Positions 1-4,969 of a stretch of 8,895 nt of DNA are shown piece after piece. The notes under the pieces are model-generated. The model saw nothing but the letters and a program-made list of their open reading frames with translations, did not search any database and was not told the origin of the DNA. This stretch comes from Thermoproteota archaeon. GTDB lineage: Archaea; Korarchaeota; JAOZGF01. Both the position numbers and the translations under genes were made by a program. Every line of letters begins with the position of its first letter. Within the stretch, counting starts at the first letter, position 1. Location of the stretch: contig JAOZGF010000134.1 of NCBI GenBank assembly GCA_027491845.1, positions 1 through 8,895 on the forward strand, given 5' to 3'.

Positions 1-64
1 TCGTTTTGAAAAGAAACCACACGGCATCACACGAAAACAAAACACAACTAAATAATCCAAGGCT

Positions 65-90
65 CCCCCCGTTTGGCTAACGGCCTGGGG
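65..90. other. GC-rich hairpin
   Basis: A run of C at 65-68 and CCGTT at 69-73 pair with AACGG at 79-83 and GGGG at 87-90, giving a nine-pair stem with a five-base loop (TGGCT) and a three-base bulge (84-86). It stands out in AT-rich DNA and is followed by a T run at 112-117. It could be a terminator for a transcript entering from the left, a structured leader RNA, or a DNA-level site such as an origin element. Nothing in positions 1-60 identifies an upstream gene; only short stop-limited tails are open there on either strand. Confidence 0.5.
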
Positions 91-93
91 AAG

Positions 94-111
94 TTACTAT
101 TACTATTACTG
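94..111. repeat. TTACTA hexamer repeat, three units
   Basis: TTACTA occurs twice and is followed by TTACTG, in direct tandem, between the GC-rich hairpin and a T6 run. On the minus strand it places stop codons in one frame and leaves no open frame across it. It may be a simple-sequence tract or part of a protein-binding or replication site. The rest of positions 112-215 shows no supportable gene. Confidence 0.6.
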
Positions 112-270
112 TTTTTTCTCTCTCACACAGGCTGGAAAAAGTGTCTTTTGAAAGAGTTTTATGTGTGAAAAAAAGGAAATAAGAAAGAGGAAGGGGTTAA
201 TTAGTTACTTTTTTTTTTCACTCATAAAAAATATATATTATATACTCATAGGAGGGTGTGTGAGAGAGAA

Positions 271-281
271 AAATTTAAATA
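271..281 (+). promoter_or_regulatory. TATA box of the left rightward operon
   Basis: The AATTTAAATA core is preceded by a purine-rich stretch (GAGAGAAAA) that fits a BRE. The expected transcript start, about 25 bp downstream, falls near 301-303. That leaves a leader of about 13 nt holding the ribosome binding site of the first gene at 316. A second AT-rich stretch at 227-243 is also TATA-like but is too far upstream to be the main box for this gene. Confidence 0.55.
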
Positions 282-300
282 GTTTTTTCGTGAAAAAACT
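281..300. promoter_or_regulatory. 20-bp palindromic operator candidate
   Basis: Two nine-base arms, AGTTTTTTC and GAAAAAACT, are perfect inverted repeats around a two-base centre (GT). The site begins at the last base of the TATA box and ends at the expected transcript start, the usual place for an archaeal repressor site that blocks polymerase recruitment. The likely binder is the small winged-helix-like protein encoded immediately downstream. A hairpin in RNA is less likely because the site would lie at or before the transcript start. Confidence 0.55.
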
Positions 301-315
301 AGGTAGGTGGGTTGA

Positions 316-531
316 ATGCCTAAAGCATACGATAAAAGGGTGTTAGTGAACAAAATAATTGAGACAGTAAGGAAGCAGGGTGAACTAAGTTTTGCGGAAG
401 TAATGCTTAATTACAACGTAGGGCTAACGTTCTGTTACACTTTAGCGTATTTGGTAAAGGAAATGGCTGAGGACATAGAAGTAAAAAATAGAAGGTTTGT
501 CTTGGTGAAAAAAGATGAGGAAGAAAATTGA
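316..531 (+). CDS. small winged-helix-like DNA-binding protein (putative)
   Basis: A 71-residue protein that starts at ATG with GGTGG five bases upstream. The pattern fits a winged helix-turn-helix: helix 1 at about residues 7-19, a short turn (GELSF), helix 2 at 25-31, a longer candidate recognition helix at 36-50, and a beta hairpin at 53-66 (DIEVKNRRFVLVKK) as the wing. The tail is acidic. It is the first gene after a TATA box overlapped by a perfect palindrome, so autoregulation is a reasonable inference. It overlaps the next gene by 17 bases, so the two are probably co-translated. I do not recognise a specific family; the fold call is by pattern only. Confidence 0.6.
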   Translation: MPKAYDKRVLVNKIIETVRKQGELSFAEVMLNYNVGLTFCYTLAYLVKEMAEDIEVKNRRFVLVKKDEEEN

Positions 532-1027
532 GGAAGAAGCAAGGGAGTGGAGCATTATTATGCTTAAGAAAGCGCTTGCAGAGTACTTCAACAGGCCAGA
601 GGAGTTGCTCAAGGCTATAATCGATAAACAAGAGTACATAAACATTAAAGAAGCTATTTACGTGTTTAAAAACGCGTTTAAGGAGATTTACCTAGAAGTT
701 GAAGGAGAAAACAGGGAGAAAGAGGCAGGAGAAGGAAAAAAAGAAATTGTTCTCAAGCTTTTCTGGCCAAGCAAAACAGGGAATGCAAAGTTGATCTGTA
801 TCAATGACAAAACAATTTTTGATGACATTATAAAAAATGCCTGGCATGTTGATGCAGGTGATTGGCTTAAGTTACCTGATGAGTTCAGGAATGGTTGGTG
901 CGGCTGGGTTACAAATGATGCGTTTGACAGAGTTTTGAAAAAAGTTTTAGAGATTCACGGGGATGAAGCAGCTGATTTGCGAGAGGAGGACCCTAAAAAA
1001 TATTATCCTGGGCGTGAGGAGAAATAA
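515..1027 (+). CDS. hypothetical protein, 170 residues
   Basis: Not recognised. The ATG at 515 has GGTGA at 504-508, six bases upstream, which decides this start over the internal ATG at 560. The N-terminal half (about 1-80) is helical and highly charged, with an E/K/G-rich segment near 62-77. The second half has alternating hydrophobic residues (IVLKLFW, KLICIND) and an aromatic cluster (NAWHVDAGDW, NGWCGWV, about 110-133), which suggests a small globular domain. The end is acidic to basic (DPKKYYPGREEK). It is the second and last gene of the left rightward pair and is followed within about 20 bases by a T-rich terminator. No catalytic motif is evident. Confidence 0.7.
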   Translation: MRKKIEEEAREWSIIMLKKALAEYFNRPEELLKAIIDKQEYINIKEAIYVFKNAFKEIYLEVEGENREKEAGEGKKEIVLKLFWPSKTGNAKLICINDKTIFDDIIKNAWHVDAGDWLKLPDEFRNGWCGWVTNDAFDRVLKKVLEIHGDEAADLREEDPKKYYPGREEK

Positions 1028-1035
1028 AAGTTAAA

Positions 1036-1059
1036 CCCCCTCTTTTTTTTTCTTTTTTT
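1036..1059 (+). terminator. T-rich terminator of the left operon
   Basis: Five C residues are followed by TCT8, C and T7 just after the stop codon at 1027. Archaeal polymerase terminates at such T runs without needing a hairpin. The site lies in a convergent gap. Confidence 0.65.
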
Positions 1060-1133
1060 GTCGAATTTTCAGTCCAGGACCCTGGAAATCAATCTCTCAG
1101 CAGAAAAGAGATTGCTGATAAATGTCGAATTTT
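1059..1133. repeat. direct repeats flanking two dyads
   Basis: TGTCGAATTTT occurs exactly at 1059-1069 and 1123-1133. Between them lie a TCCAGG/CCTGGA inverted repeat (1073-1086, two-base centre) and two interleaved inverted repeats: ATCTCT (1092-1097) with AGAGAT (1107-1112), and CAGCA (1098-1102) with TGCTG (1113-1117). No gene covers this segment. It could be a replication origin, a recombination or attachment site, or a structured 3' end. The rest of the gap (1134-1222) holds only a nine-base direct repeat, TAAACAATA, at 1189-1197 and 1204-1212. Confidence 0.55.
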
Positions 1134-1222
1134 TAATGCGGCAAGTGAAGGAAGGCAGACAGGATGTTGTAGGCCAGCCAAAAATAAGTAAACAATACAG
1201 CAATAAACAATAACATTTTAAC

Positions 1223-1230
1223 AAAAAAAA
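1223..1230 (-). terminator. T8 terminator of the leftward operon
   Basis: Read on the minus strand this is a run of eight T, starting 19 bases after the stop codon of the Cys-rich gene and preceded by a pyrimidine-rich stretch. It fits an archaeal T-run terminator and faces the rightward terminator across the convergent gap. Confidence 0.6.
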
Positions 1231-1248
1231 GGGAGAAGGGAGAGGGTT

Positions 1249-1728
1249 TCATTTTTCACAGACCCAGAAACGCACTTTAAGGCAAGGCCTGCGGCTTAGC
1301 GGTATCGTTGTTGTGCTCCAAACGTTTAAAACATAGCCTTGTCTAAGTTTTATTTTTTGCAAACACGCTTTTTTGTTTGGGTAAAGCAAGGGAACACCGC
1401 ATACTACTTTTCCACCATCTGCAACGTACTTGTTCGTTATGCAAAATGCAAGGTCCCCAGGAAAACGCCAATAAACAACTTCAACGCTTAAGTTTACTGT
1501 TTTACCCCAGAATCGATGAGGAATAGGCGCCTGGCAATGTACGTGCCAATACGTTTCTATGCGGGATGGATCCCTATTCTGGCATGGTGGACTGTCGCAA
1601 TGTGCACAGTTAATTATTTCAGCTACCAAGTACTTATTATGTATTACAATTTCAGGCCGAGTTTTAGGCCCAAAAACGCTGCTAAACAAAGCAAGAATGC
1701 GATCAAGTAAGCGAGCCAAGAACCCCAT
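1249..1728 (-). CDS. Cys-rich protein with hydrophobic N-terminus
   Basis: A 159-residue protein of unknown family. The ATG at 1728 has GGGAGG at 1737-1742, eight bases upstream, inside the preceding gene. Residues 1-20 form an amphipathic or signal-like hydrophobic helix (MGFLARLLDRILALFSSVFG), and the rest looks beta-rich. There are nine cysteines (41, 44, 49, 65, 96, 110, 122, 149, 157), including a CxxC with a third Cys nearby, plus several His (62, 64, 71). This could be a metal site or a disulfide-bonded extracellular domain. The gene overlaps the upstream gene by 85 bases in another frame, and it is the last gene of the leftward operon. A surface-exposed virion or host-membrane protein is possible but unproven. 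Confidence 0.7.
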   Translation of the reverse strand: MGFLARLLDRILALFSSVFGPKTRPEIVIHNKYLVAEIINCAHCDSPPCQNRDPSRIETYWHVHCQAPIPHRFWGKTVNLSVEVVYWRFPGDLAFCITNKYVADGGKVVCGVPLLYPNKKACLQKIKLRQGYVLNVWSTTTIPLSRRPCLKVRFWVCEK

Positions 1729-2267
1729 TTCTTTTCCTCCCTTTCTTTTTTCTCAGGTTGCGCAGGTGGAAGTTCAGGTTCAGGCCATTTAGCTTTTTCT
1801 TTACGTAGTTCAGCTTCTTCTTTTCTCCATTCCTCTACGTACCTTTTACCGGCCTTTTCTTTTGTTTTTTTGGGTGGAAGTTTAGGTTTTCTGTAAGAGA
1901 GCGTAAAGAAGCAATTAAGTAAAAATGAAGTGCCATGTTTTCCCTGGAAAGGTTCAGGAATAGAGATTACAGGTTTTTTATTTGTTGCAACAATTGTTGT
2001 ATCTACTTTCTTATATGTTTTAGCTGTGCGCTTTTTAGCTTTTACAAGCCAACATTCCCAATTATCGATGTATAAAAGTTTAGCTGGTTTATATTTTATT
2101 CCACCGACTGTTTCAGTCCAAAACTCAAGTTTAGCGGTGGGTTCAGGTTTTTTGGTCCAGCCAACTATTTGCTCTTCTTTCTCAAACTCTACTGTTTTAG
2201 GTGGGACATATATAGGTATGCGTACGTCGTCGTTAGCCCCAACTTTACCTTTTATGTACCAGCTCAA
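1644..2267 (-). CDS. C-terminally anchored beta-rich membrane protein
   Basis: A 207-residue protein read from a TTG start (MSWYIKGK...). The TTG shares the bases TTGA with the stop codon of the upstream gene, and GGGGTGA lies about eight bases before it. Residues 1-125 are rich in short beta-like segments (RIPIYVPP, AKLEFW, KLLYIDNWECWLVK) with little sign of an active site. Residues 126-182 are a highly charged Lys/Glu/Pro linker. Residues 183-203 form a single hydrophobic membrane helix (SWLAYLIAFLLCLAAFLG), with a short Lys-containing tail. The design is head, stalk, then tail anchor. Neighbours are a small membrane protein (upstream) and a Cys-rich protein (downstream, overlapping by 85 bases). 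The three could act as one membrane module. Confidence 0.7.
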   Translation of the reverse strand: MSWYIKGKVGANDDVRIPIYVPPKTVEFEKEEQIVGWTKKPEPTAKLEFWTETVGGIKYKPAKLLYIDNWECWLVKAKKRTAKTYKKVDTTIVATNKKPVISIPEPFQGKHGTSFLLNCFFTLSYRKPKLPPKKTKEKAGKRYVEEWRKEEAELRKEKAKWPEPELPPAQPEKKEREEKKWGSWLAYLIAFLLCLAAFLGLKLGLKL

Positions 2268-2548
2268 GCCTTTTCACCCCCGAAAACGTTTTTCAACCAC
2301 TTCCTCCAGATTATCTTCTTAATATACTCTATTAGAGTAATTGCACCTATGCTTTTAAGCCATGTCTCTGTCTGTGCGAAGCTGGCCTTGGTTGCTTTAG
2401 CAACAGCGCCAATTATAGCGCCTATTACAACAGTTTGCAGCCACTTTTTAAAGTTAAATTCTTCAGCATTGGTTTTAAGATATCCTGCGCTTGCTATCAT
2501 CATCCCTGCAACTAAACCAAGAAATATTTCCTGGATCCATTCGAACAT
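2264..2548 (-). CDS. small multi-pass membrane protein
   Basis: A 94-residue protein. The frame is open to a GTG at 2557, but GAGGTG at 2555-2560 is the ribosome binding site, so the ATG at 2548, six bases after it, is the better start. Hydrophobic segments lie at about residues 8-24 (IFLGLVAGMMIASAGYL) and 37-53 (LQTVVIGAIIGAVA), and a weaker one at 64-82 ends in a Lys/Arg/Trp-rich tail. The shape resembles holins and small virion membrane proteins, but I recognise no family. It is the first gene of a three-gene subset with its own candidate promoter. Confidence 0.7.
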   Translation of the reverse strand: MFEWIQEIFLGLVAGMMIASAGYLKTNAEEFNFKKWLQTVVIGAIIGAVAKATKASFAQTETWLKSIGAITLIEYIKKIIWRKWLKNVFGGEKA

Positions 2549-2571
2549 GTTCAACACCTCAAAACTGTTTT

Positions 2572-2583
2572 TTGCAGCTGCAA
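2572..2583. promoter_or_regulatory. 12-bp perfect palindrome, operator candidate
   Basis: TTGCAGCTGCAA is a perfect palindrome in the 43-base gap between the ParB-like gene and the membrane gene. It lies directly downstream, in the minus sense, of a TATA-like box and before the expected transcript start, so it could control the last three genes separately. Confidence 0.4.
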
Positions 2584-2591
2584 TTTATAAA
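2584..2591 (-). promoter_or_regulatory. internal TATA box before the membrane genes
   Basis: TTTATAAA lies just after the ParB-like stop codon. A start about 25 bp on falls near 2562, just before the GAGGTG of the small membrane gene. It suggests that the membrane genes can be transcribed apart from the upstream four. Confidence 0.4.
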
Positions 2592-3434
2592 TTATTCAGT
2601 TTCTTTTTCAGCCCTCTTTTTCTTTAATTCGTTGAAAATGTACTCTATTTTGGCCCAGCATTGTGGGCAAACCCAATGATATGTTGCTTCCTCTCGCATG
2701 GGCTCATGGCAAAGTTCACAATACATAAAACTCTCGGCTTCAGGTTTTTGCAGTACAACTTGGGGCACCGTGTCTGCAACGTCGTTGTAAGCTTCAAGGA
2801 AGTAGCGGATAAGCGCTTTAGTCTGCTGCTCATTATAGCCATACCTTATAATGTCCTCACATGCCTTGATCTGGTCCCTGGGTTCAGGAATCTGCAAAAG
2901 CATAACAGCTTTCTTGACAGTTATCTTTCCCATGCCAACATACTGAAGAACTCTTTCAGGCAGTTTGTTAGCGTCATAAAGCAATTTAGTAGTATAAACA
3001 CTCATACCAAGTTTTTTTGCAATATCACGGTAAGTAAAGCCATGTTTATCATGAAGCACTTTTACAAGTTTTGCTTCCTGGGCAGGGTTTGATTTACCCC
3101 TCTGCCGGTTCATTATCAAGTTTTCAGTTAGCAGGTCTATTTCGTCGCCCTGACGTATCAATGCAGGAACTTTTTTTATGCCAAGTTTTTTAGCAGCATC
3201 TAATCTATGCAGCCCGTCAATTAACCAAATTGTGCCATTAACAAGCAAGCAACTGAGCGGAACGAGGATTCCACGTTCTTTTACACTTTCATAAAACTCC
3301 TCAGCAACCTCAGGATCATCCCACACCGAAGTTACCCTGTCAGCTGGCACTTTAATTAATTCAACATCTACTTCATGCACTTTACCGTCGCAGAGACTTT
3401 CTAAGTCTTTTTTCCTTTTATTTTCCTGGGGCAC
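2592..3434 (-). CDS. ParB-like protein with C-terminal zinc knuckle
   Basis: A 280-residue protein with a GTG start at 3434. GAGGTTGA lies about five bases upstream, and the start overlaps the preceding gene by 17 bases. Residues 21-112 match the ParB/Srx-type N-terminal domain: a 'local residues to effect' strand (VELIKVPADRV), DGLHRLDAAKKLG at 73-85 (the G-x-H-R box) and ENLIMNRQR at 105-112. A helix-turn-helix follows at about 132-150 (FTYRDIAKKLGMSVYTTK), then helices. After residue 235 there is a short zinc-binding segment, C239-x2-C242 and C256-x2-C259, and a Lys/Glu tail. Family members bind DNA or act as NTP-dependent clamps or nucleases in partition and phage regulation. No ParA partner is visible, so regulation or DNA handling is as likely as partition. 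Confidence 0.85.
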   Translation of the reverse strand: MPQENKRKKDLESLCDGKVHEVDVELIKVPADRVTSVWDDPEVAEEFYESVKERGILVPLSCLLVNGTIWLIDGLHRLDAAKKLGIKKVPALIRQGDEIDLLTENLIMNRQRGKSNPAQEAKLVKVLHDKHGFTYRDIAKKLGMSVYTTKLLYDANKLPERVLQYVGMGKITVKKAVMLLQIPEPRDQIKACEDIIRYGYNEQQTKALIRYFLEAYNDVADTVPQVVLQKPEAESFMYCELCHEPMREEATYHWVCPQCWAKIEYIFNELKKKRAEKETE

Positions 3435-3780
3435 TTATTTCAACCTCATACCATTTATTTGGTTCAACGCCACGAGCCGTTAATCTGATTTTGACTGGAA
3501 ATTTAGTGTTTTTGAAGTGGGCTTCAAGCAAAGCAACAGCTTTAGTGCTCAGCACATCAACGTAAGGGGCACCTCTTACGGGTGTGTTTAAGTCAGTCAT
3601 TATTCGCATCATTGGACCTTCTATGATTTTATGCTTCCCTAAACTGACTACTTCTCTTTTGCTTGGCCCAACCCTGTACCCTGTAGCAATAAATTCTATG
3701 CTTTCGCCATCAGGTAAGCTGAGAAGGTTATATGGTTGCGGAAAGTCGCTTTCCAAAATTTTTACTGTCTGCATACTCAA
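3418..3780 (-). CDS. hypothetical protein, possibly OB-like
   Basis: A 120-residue protein. The start is either TTG at 3780 or ATG at 3774; GAGGTGGTGA lies just upstream and fits either. The sequence alternates beta strands (ESIEFIATGYRV, REVVSLG, MMRIMTD, FPVKIRLTARG, WYEVEIS) with one helix (STKAVALLEAHFKN, about 78-91). The closing strand with a KWYEVE pattern reminds me of small OB-fold single-strand DNA-binding proteins, but this is a weak match. It sits between a nuclease-like gene and the ParB-like gene, overlapping the latter by 17 bases, which suits a DNA-metabolism role. Function is otherwise unknown. Confidence 0.65.
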   Translation of the reverse strand: MSMQTVKILESDFPQPYNLLSLPDGESIEFIATGYRVGPSKREVVSLGKHKIIEGPMMRIMTDLNTPVRGAPYVDVLSTKAVALLEAHFKNTKFPVKIRLTARGVEPNKWYEVEISAPGK

Positions 3781-3794
3781 GATTCACCACCTCA

Positions 3795-4220
3795 TTAAGG
3801 TATTACACCCCATCTCCTTAAATGTTTATCCATCCAGCCTGGATGGTACACTTTATAAATAATGTTATGTTCCCTGCAAACAGCCCAAACGTTTTTGTCA
3901 AACACCGGAGCTACAAGAATGGCCCTGATCGGTAAATGAGTGAAAGGATGAAGTTCAGGAGTGGCTGGGGCCAAGTTTCTGTAAACCAGCAATTCACTGA
4001 CACCGTTCATAGGCCGCCTTGACTCAGTTTCTATAATGTCTATTGAAGATTTTGTTATTACCACAGCGTCAGCTCTAGGCCCGAAACGATAATACCAACG
4101 AGGATTAACATCTGTACGTCCTTTAGCGAGTCTATGAGGCAAATCACCCATATGTAGTTGGTAAAAAACCCTGACTGGATCTTTATAGTTTTTTGCTATC
4201 CATTCACCGAGGTATTTCAT
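3795..4220 (-). CDS. PD-(D/E)XK-like nuclease fold protein (putative)
   Basis: A 141-residue protein with an ATG start two bases after the stop of the regulator gene; the ribosome binding site is weak. The core looks like the restriction-endonuclease fold: an N-terminal helical part, then ADAVVI (D51), IIETES (E64, E66), then a helix SELLVYRNL (75-83) as in the Q/E-L-x-x-Y element of many phage nucleases, and the strand IRAILVAP (98-105) with a late NIIYKVYHPGW strand (119-129). The usual E-x-K appears as E-x-E, so the catalytic Lys is missing or supplied elsewhere (K57, R68 and R69 are near). It may be a nuclease, an inactive DNA-binding derivative, or a different fold. Confidence 0.5.
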   Translation of the reverse strand: MKYLGEWIAKNYKDPVRVFYQLHMGDLPHRLAKGRTDVNPRWYYRFGPRADAVVITKSSIDIIETESRRPMNGVSELLVYRNLAPATPELHPFTHLPIRAILVAPVFDKNVWAVCREHNIIYKVYHPGWMDKHLRRWGVIP

Positions 4221-4222
4221 CT

Positions 4223-4411
4223 CTACTTCTTCGCGTTTTTTTCTGGCCTGCGTTCCTTCTCCACCTCCATTAGTTTCTCAAGTCCAACCTCCAAGATTTT
4301 GTTTATTACAAAGCTCTCATTTACGCCTTTCCTTTTACAGTACTCTCTCAACAAGTCATAATTTTTCTTACGGATATAAAGTGTTACGCTTACGATCTTA
4401 CTCACCTCCAC
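4223..4411 (-). CDS. ribbon-helix-helix transcriptional regulator
   Basis: A short protein of 62 residues from the GTG at 4411; a GTG at 4405 is an alternative. The frame is open up to an ATG at 4456, but that codon overlaps the TATA box and would lie before the transcript start, so I prefer the later GTG. The strand VSVTLYI near the N-terminus, helix KNYDLLREYCKRKG, the turn V-N-E-S and helix SFVINKILEVGLEKLMEVEKE give the ribbon-helix-helix (CopG/Arc-like) pattern. The Lys-rich tail is typical. It is the first gene of the leftward operon and sits beside the divergent promoter, where two direct repeats could be its operators. Start choice is the least certain part. Confidence 0.75.
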   Translation of the reverse strand: MEVSKIVSVTLYIRKKNYDLLREYCKRKGVNESFVINKILEVGLEKLMEVEKERRPEKNAKK

Positions 4412-4412
4412 G

Positions 4413-4443
4413 TTAAGTATTACATAACAAATTAAGTAATTAC
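4413..4443. promoter_or_regulatory. two direct repeats, regulator-operator candidate
   Basis: TTAAGTATTAC (4413-4423) and TTAAGTAATTAC (4432-4443) are near-identical and spaced 19 bp start to start, about two helical turns. They lie between the TATA box and the start of the ribbon-helix-helix gene. Paired direct repeats are a common operator form for such regulators. Confidence 0.5.
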
Positions 4444-4445
4444 CC

Positions 4446-4453
4446 TTTTTAAA
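4446..4453. promoter_or_regulatory. shared TATA box of the divergent operons
   Basis: TTTTTAAA reads as TATA-like on both strands. About 25 bp to the right is 4475, just before the AGGTGATG ribosome binding site (4477-4484) of the capsid operon. About 25 bp to the left is 4424, just before the GTG of the regulator. No second TATA box fits either start, so one element may serve both directions, or an unrecognised box exists. Confidence 0.45.
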
Positions 4454-4490
4454 CATATCCTGGATAGCTTTATTTTAGGTGATGTAAGAA

Positions 4491-4955
4491 ATGCCAGGAA
4501 GAACTCCTAAGGTACCTTCCGCGGAGGATGTGCGGAAGAAATTCCTTAAGAGGGTGAAAGTAGCGGGCCCTGACTACGAGTTCAGGGTGAACAACCCTCT
4601 TAGGGACTGGTTGGAAGAATTTAAGGCAGCCAAGGAACGAATAAAAGAAGGACTTACAGAGATGGCAGAGGAAGAGAGATTTGTTAAACATGCAGAGAAA
4701 AAGGGTGGAACAGAGAGATGGAAATCAAGAACTACAAGGAAAGGGCCTTCCAGATGGAAAGATGAAACACCACGCCAAGCAGATGAATTTAAAAACGAAA
4801 TAGCACCGTATCTTGAGGAAATAGCCAGAACGCCACTTGGAGAGAAAAGGAAGAAAGGAGACCCAGCGAACGTGGACGCAAGAGTGAAGCCTATCGTTAT
4901 CAGGCTCCACGCAAAAAAGGTAGGAAAGAAACCTGAAGAGTTAAGTGTAGAGTAA
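4491..4955 (+). CDS. basic charged protein upstream of capsid gene
   Basis: A 154-residue protein with an ATG start and AGGTGATG six bases upstream, so the start is firm. It is rich in Lys, Arg and Glu and poor in hydrophobic residues. Residues 10-75 are helical with coiled-coil-like charge patterns (LEEFKAAKERIKEGLTEMAEEERF). Residues 70-95 are strongly basic with Trp (ERWKSRTTRKGPSRWKDET). The end (about 128-150) has one strand-like patch (VKPIVIRLHAKK). There are no membrane segments and no cysteines. As the first gene of the late operon, directly before the capsid gene with 14 bases between, it could be a scaffolding, DNA-condensing or internal virion protein. I do not recognise a family. 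Confidence 0.75.
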   Translation: MPGRTPKVPSAEDVRKKFLKRVKVAGPDYEFRVNNPLRDWLEEFKAAKERIKEGLTEMAEEERFVKHAEKKGGTERWKSRTTRKGPSRWKDETPRQADEFKNEIAPYLEEIARTPLGEKRKKGDPANVDARVKPIVIRLHAKKVGKKPEELSVE

Positions 4956-4969
4956 AAAGGTGAGGGATA

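Noticed and set aside
1..60. C-terminal tail of a gene entering from the left edge
   Set aside because: Only 17 to 25 open codons exist on the plus strand before stops, with no recognisable sequence, so it cannot be supported.
161..346. A 61-residue open frame on the plus strand with a hydrophobic middle
   Set aside because: It covers the promoter (TATA box and palindrome), has no good ribosome binding site, overlaps the better-supported gene at 316 by 31 bases, and its sequence is low-complexity Lys/Phe/Tyr.
1091..1118. H-type RNA pseudoknot
   Set aside because: The order of the arms fits, but there are no bases to span the stems, so both stems cannot form at once.
1930..2627. Long plus-strand open frames opposite the leftward membrane genes
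   Set aside because: They are antisense shadows: no ribosome binding sites, odd composition, and they overlap genes with good starts and tight spacing on the minus strand.
4412..4456. Extending the ribbon-helix-helix protein to the ATG at 4456
   Set aside because: That ATG overlaps the TATA box and lies before the expected transcript start, and the added residues are hydrophobic and not typical of the family.
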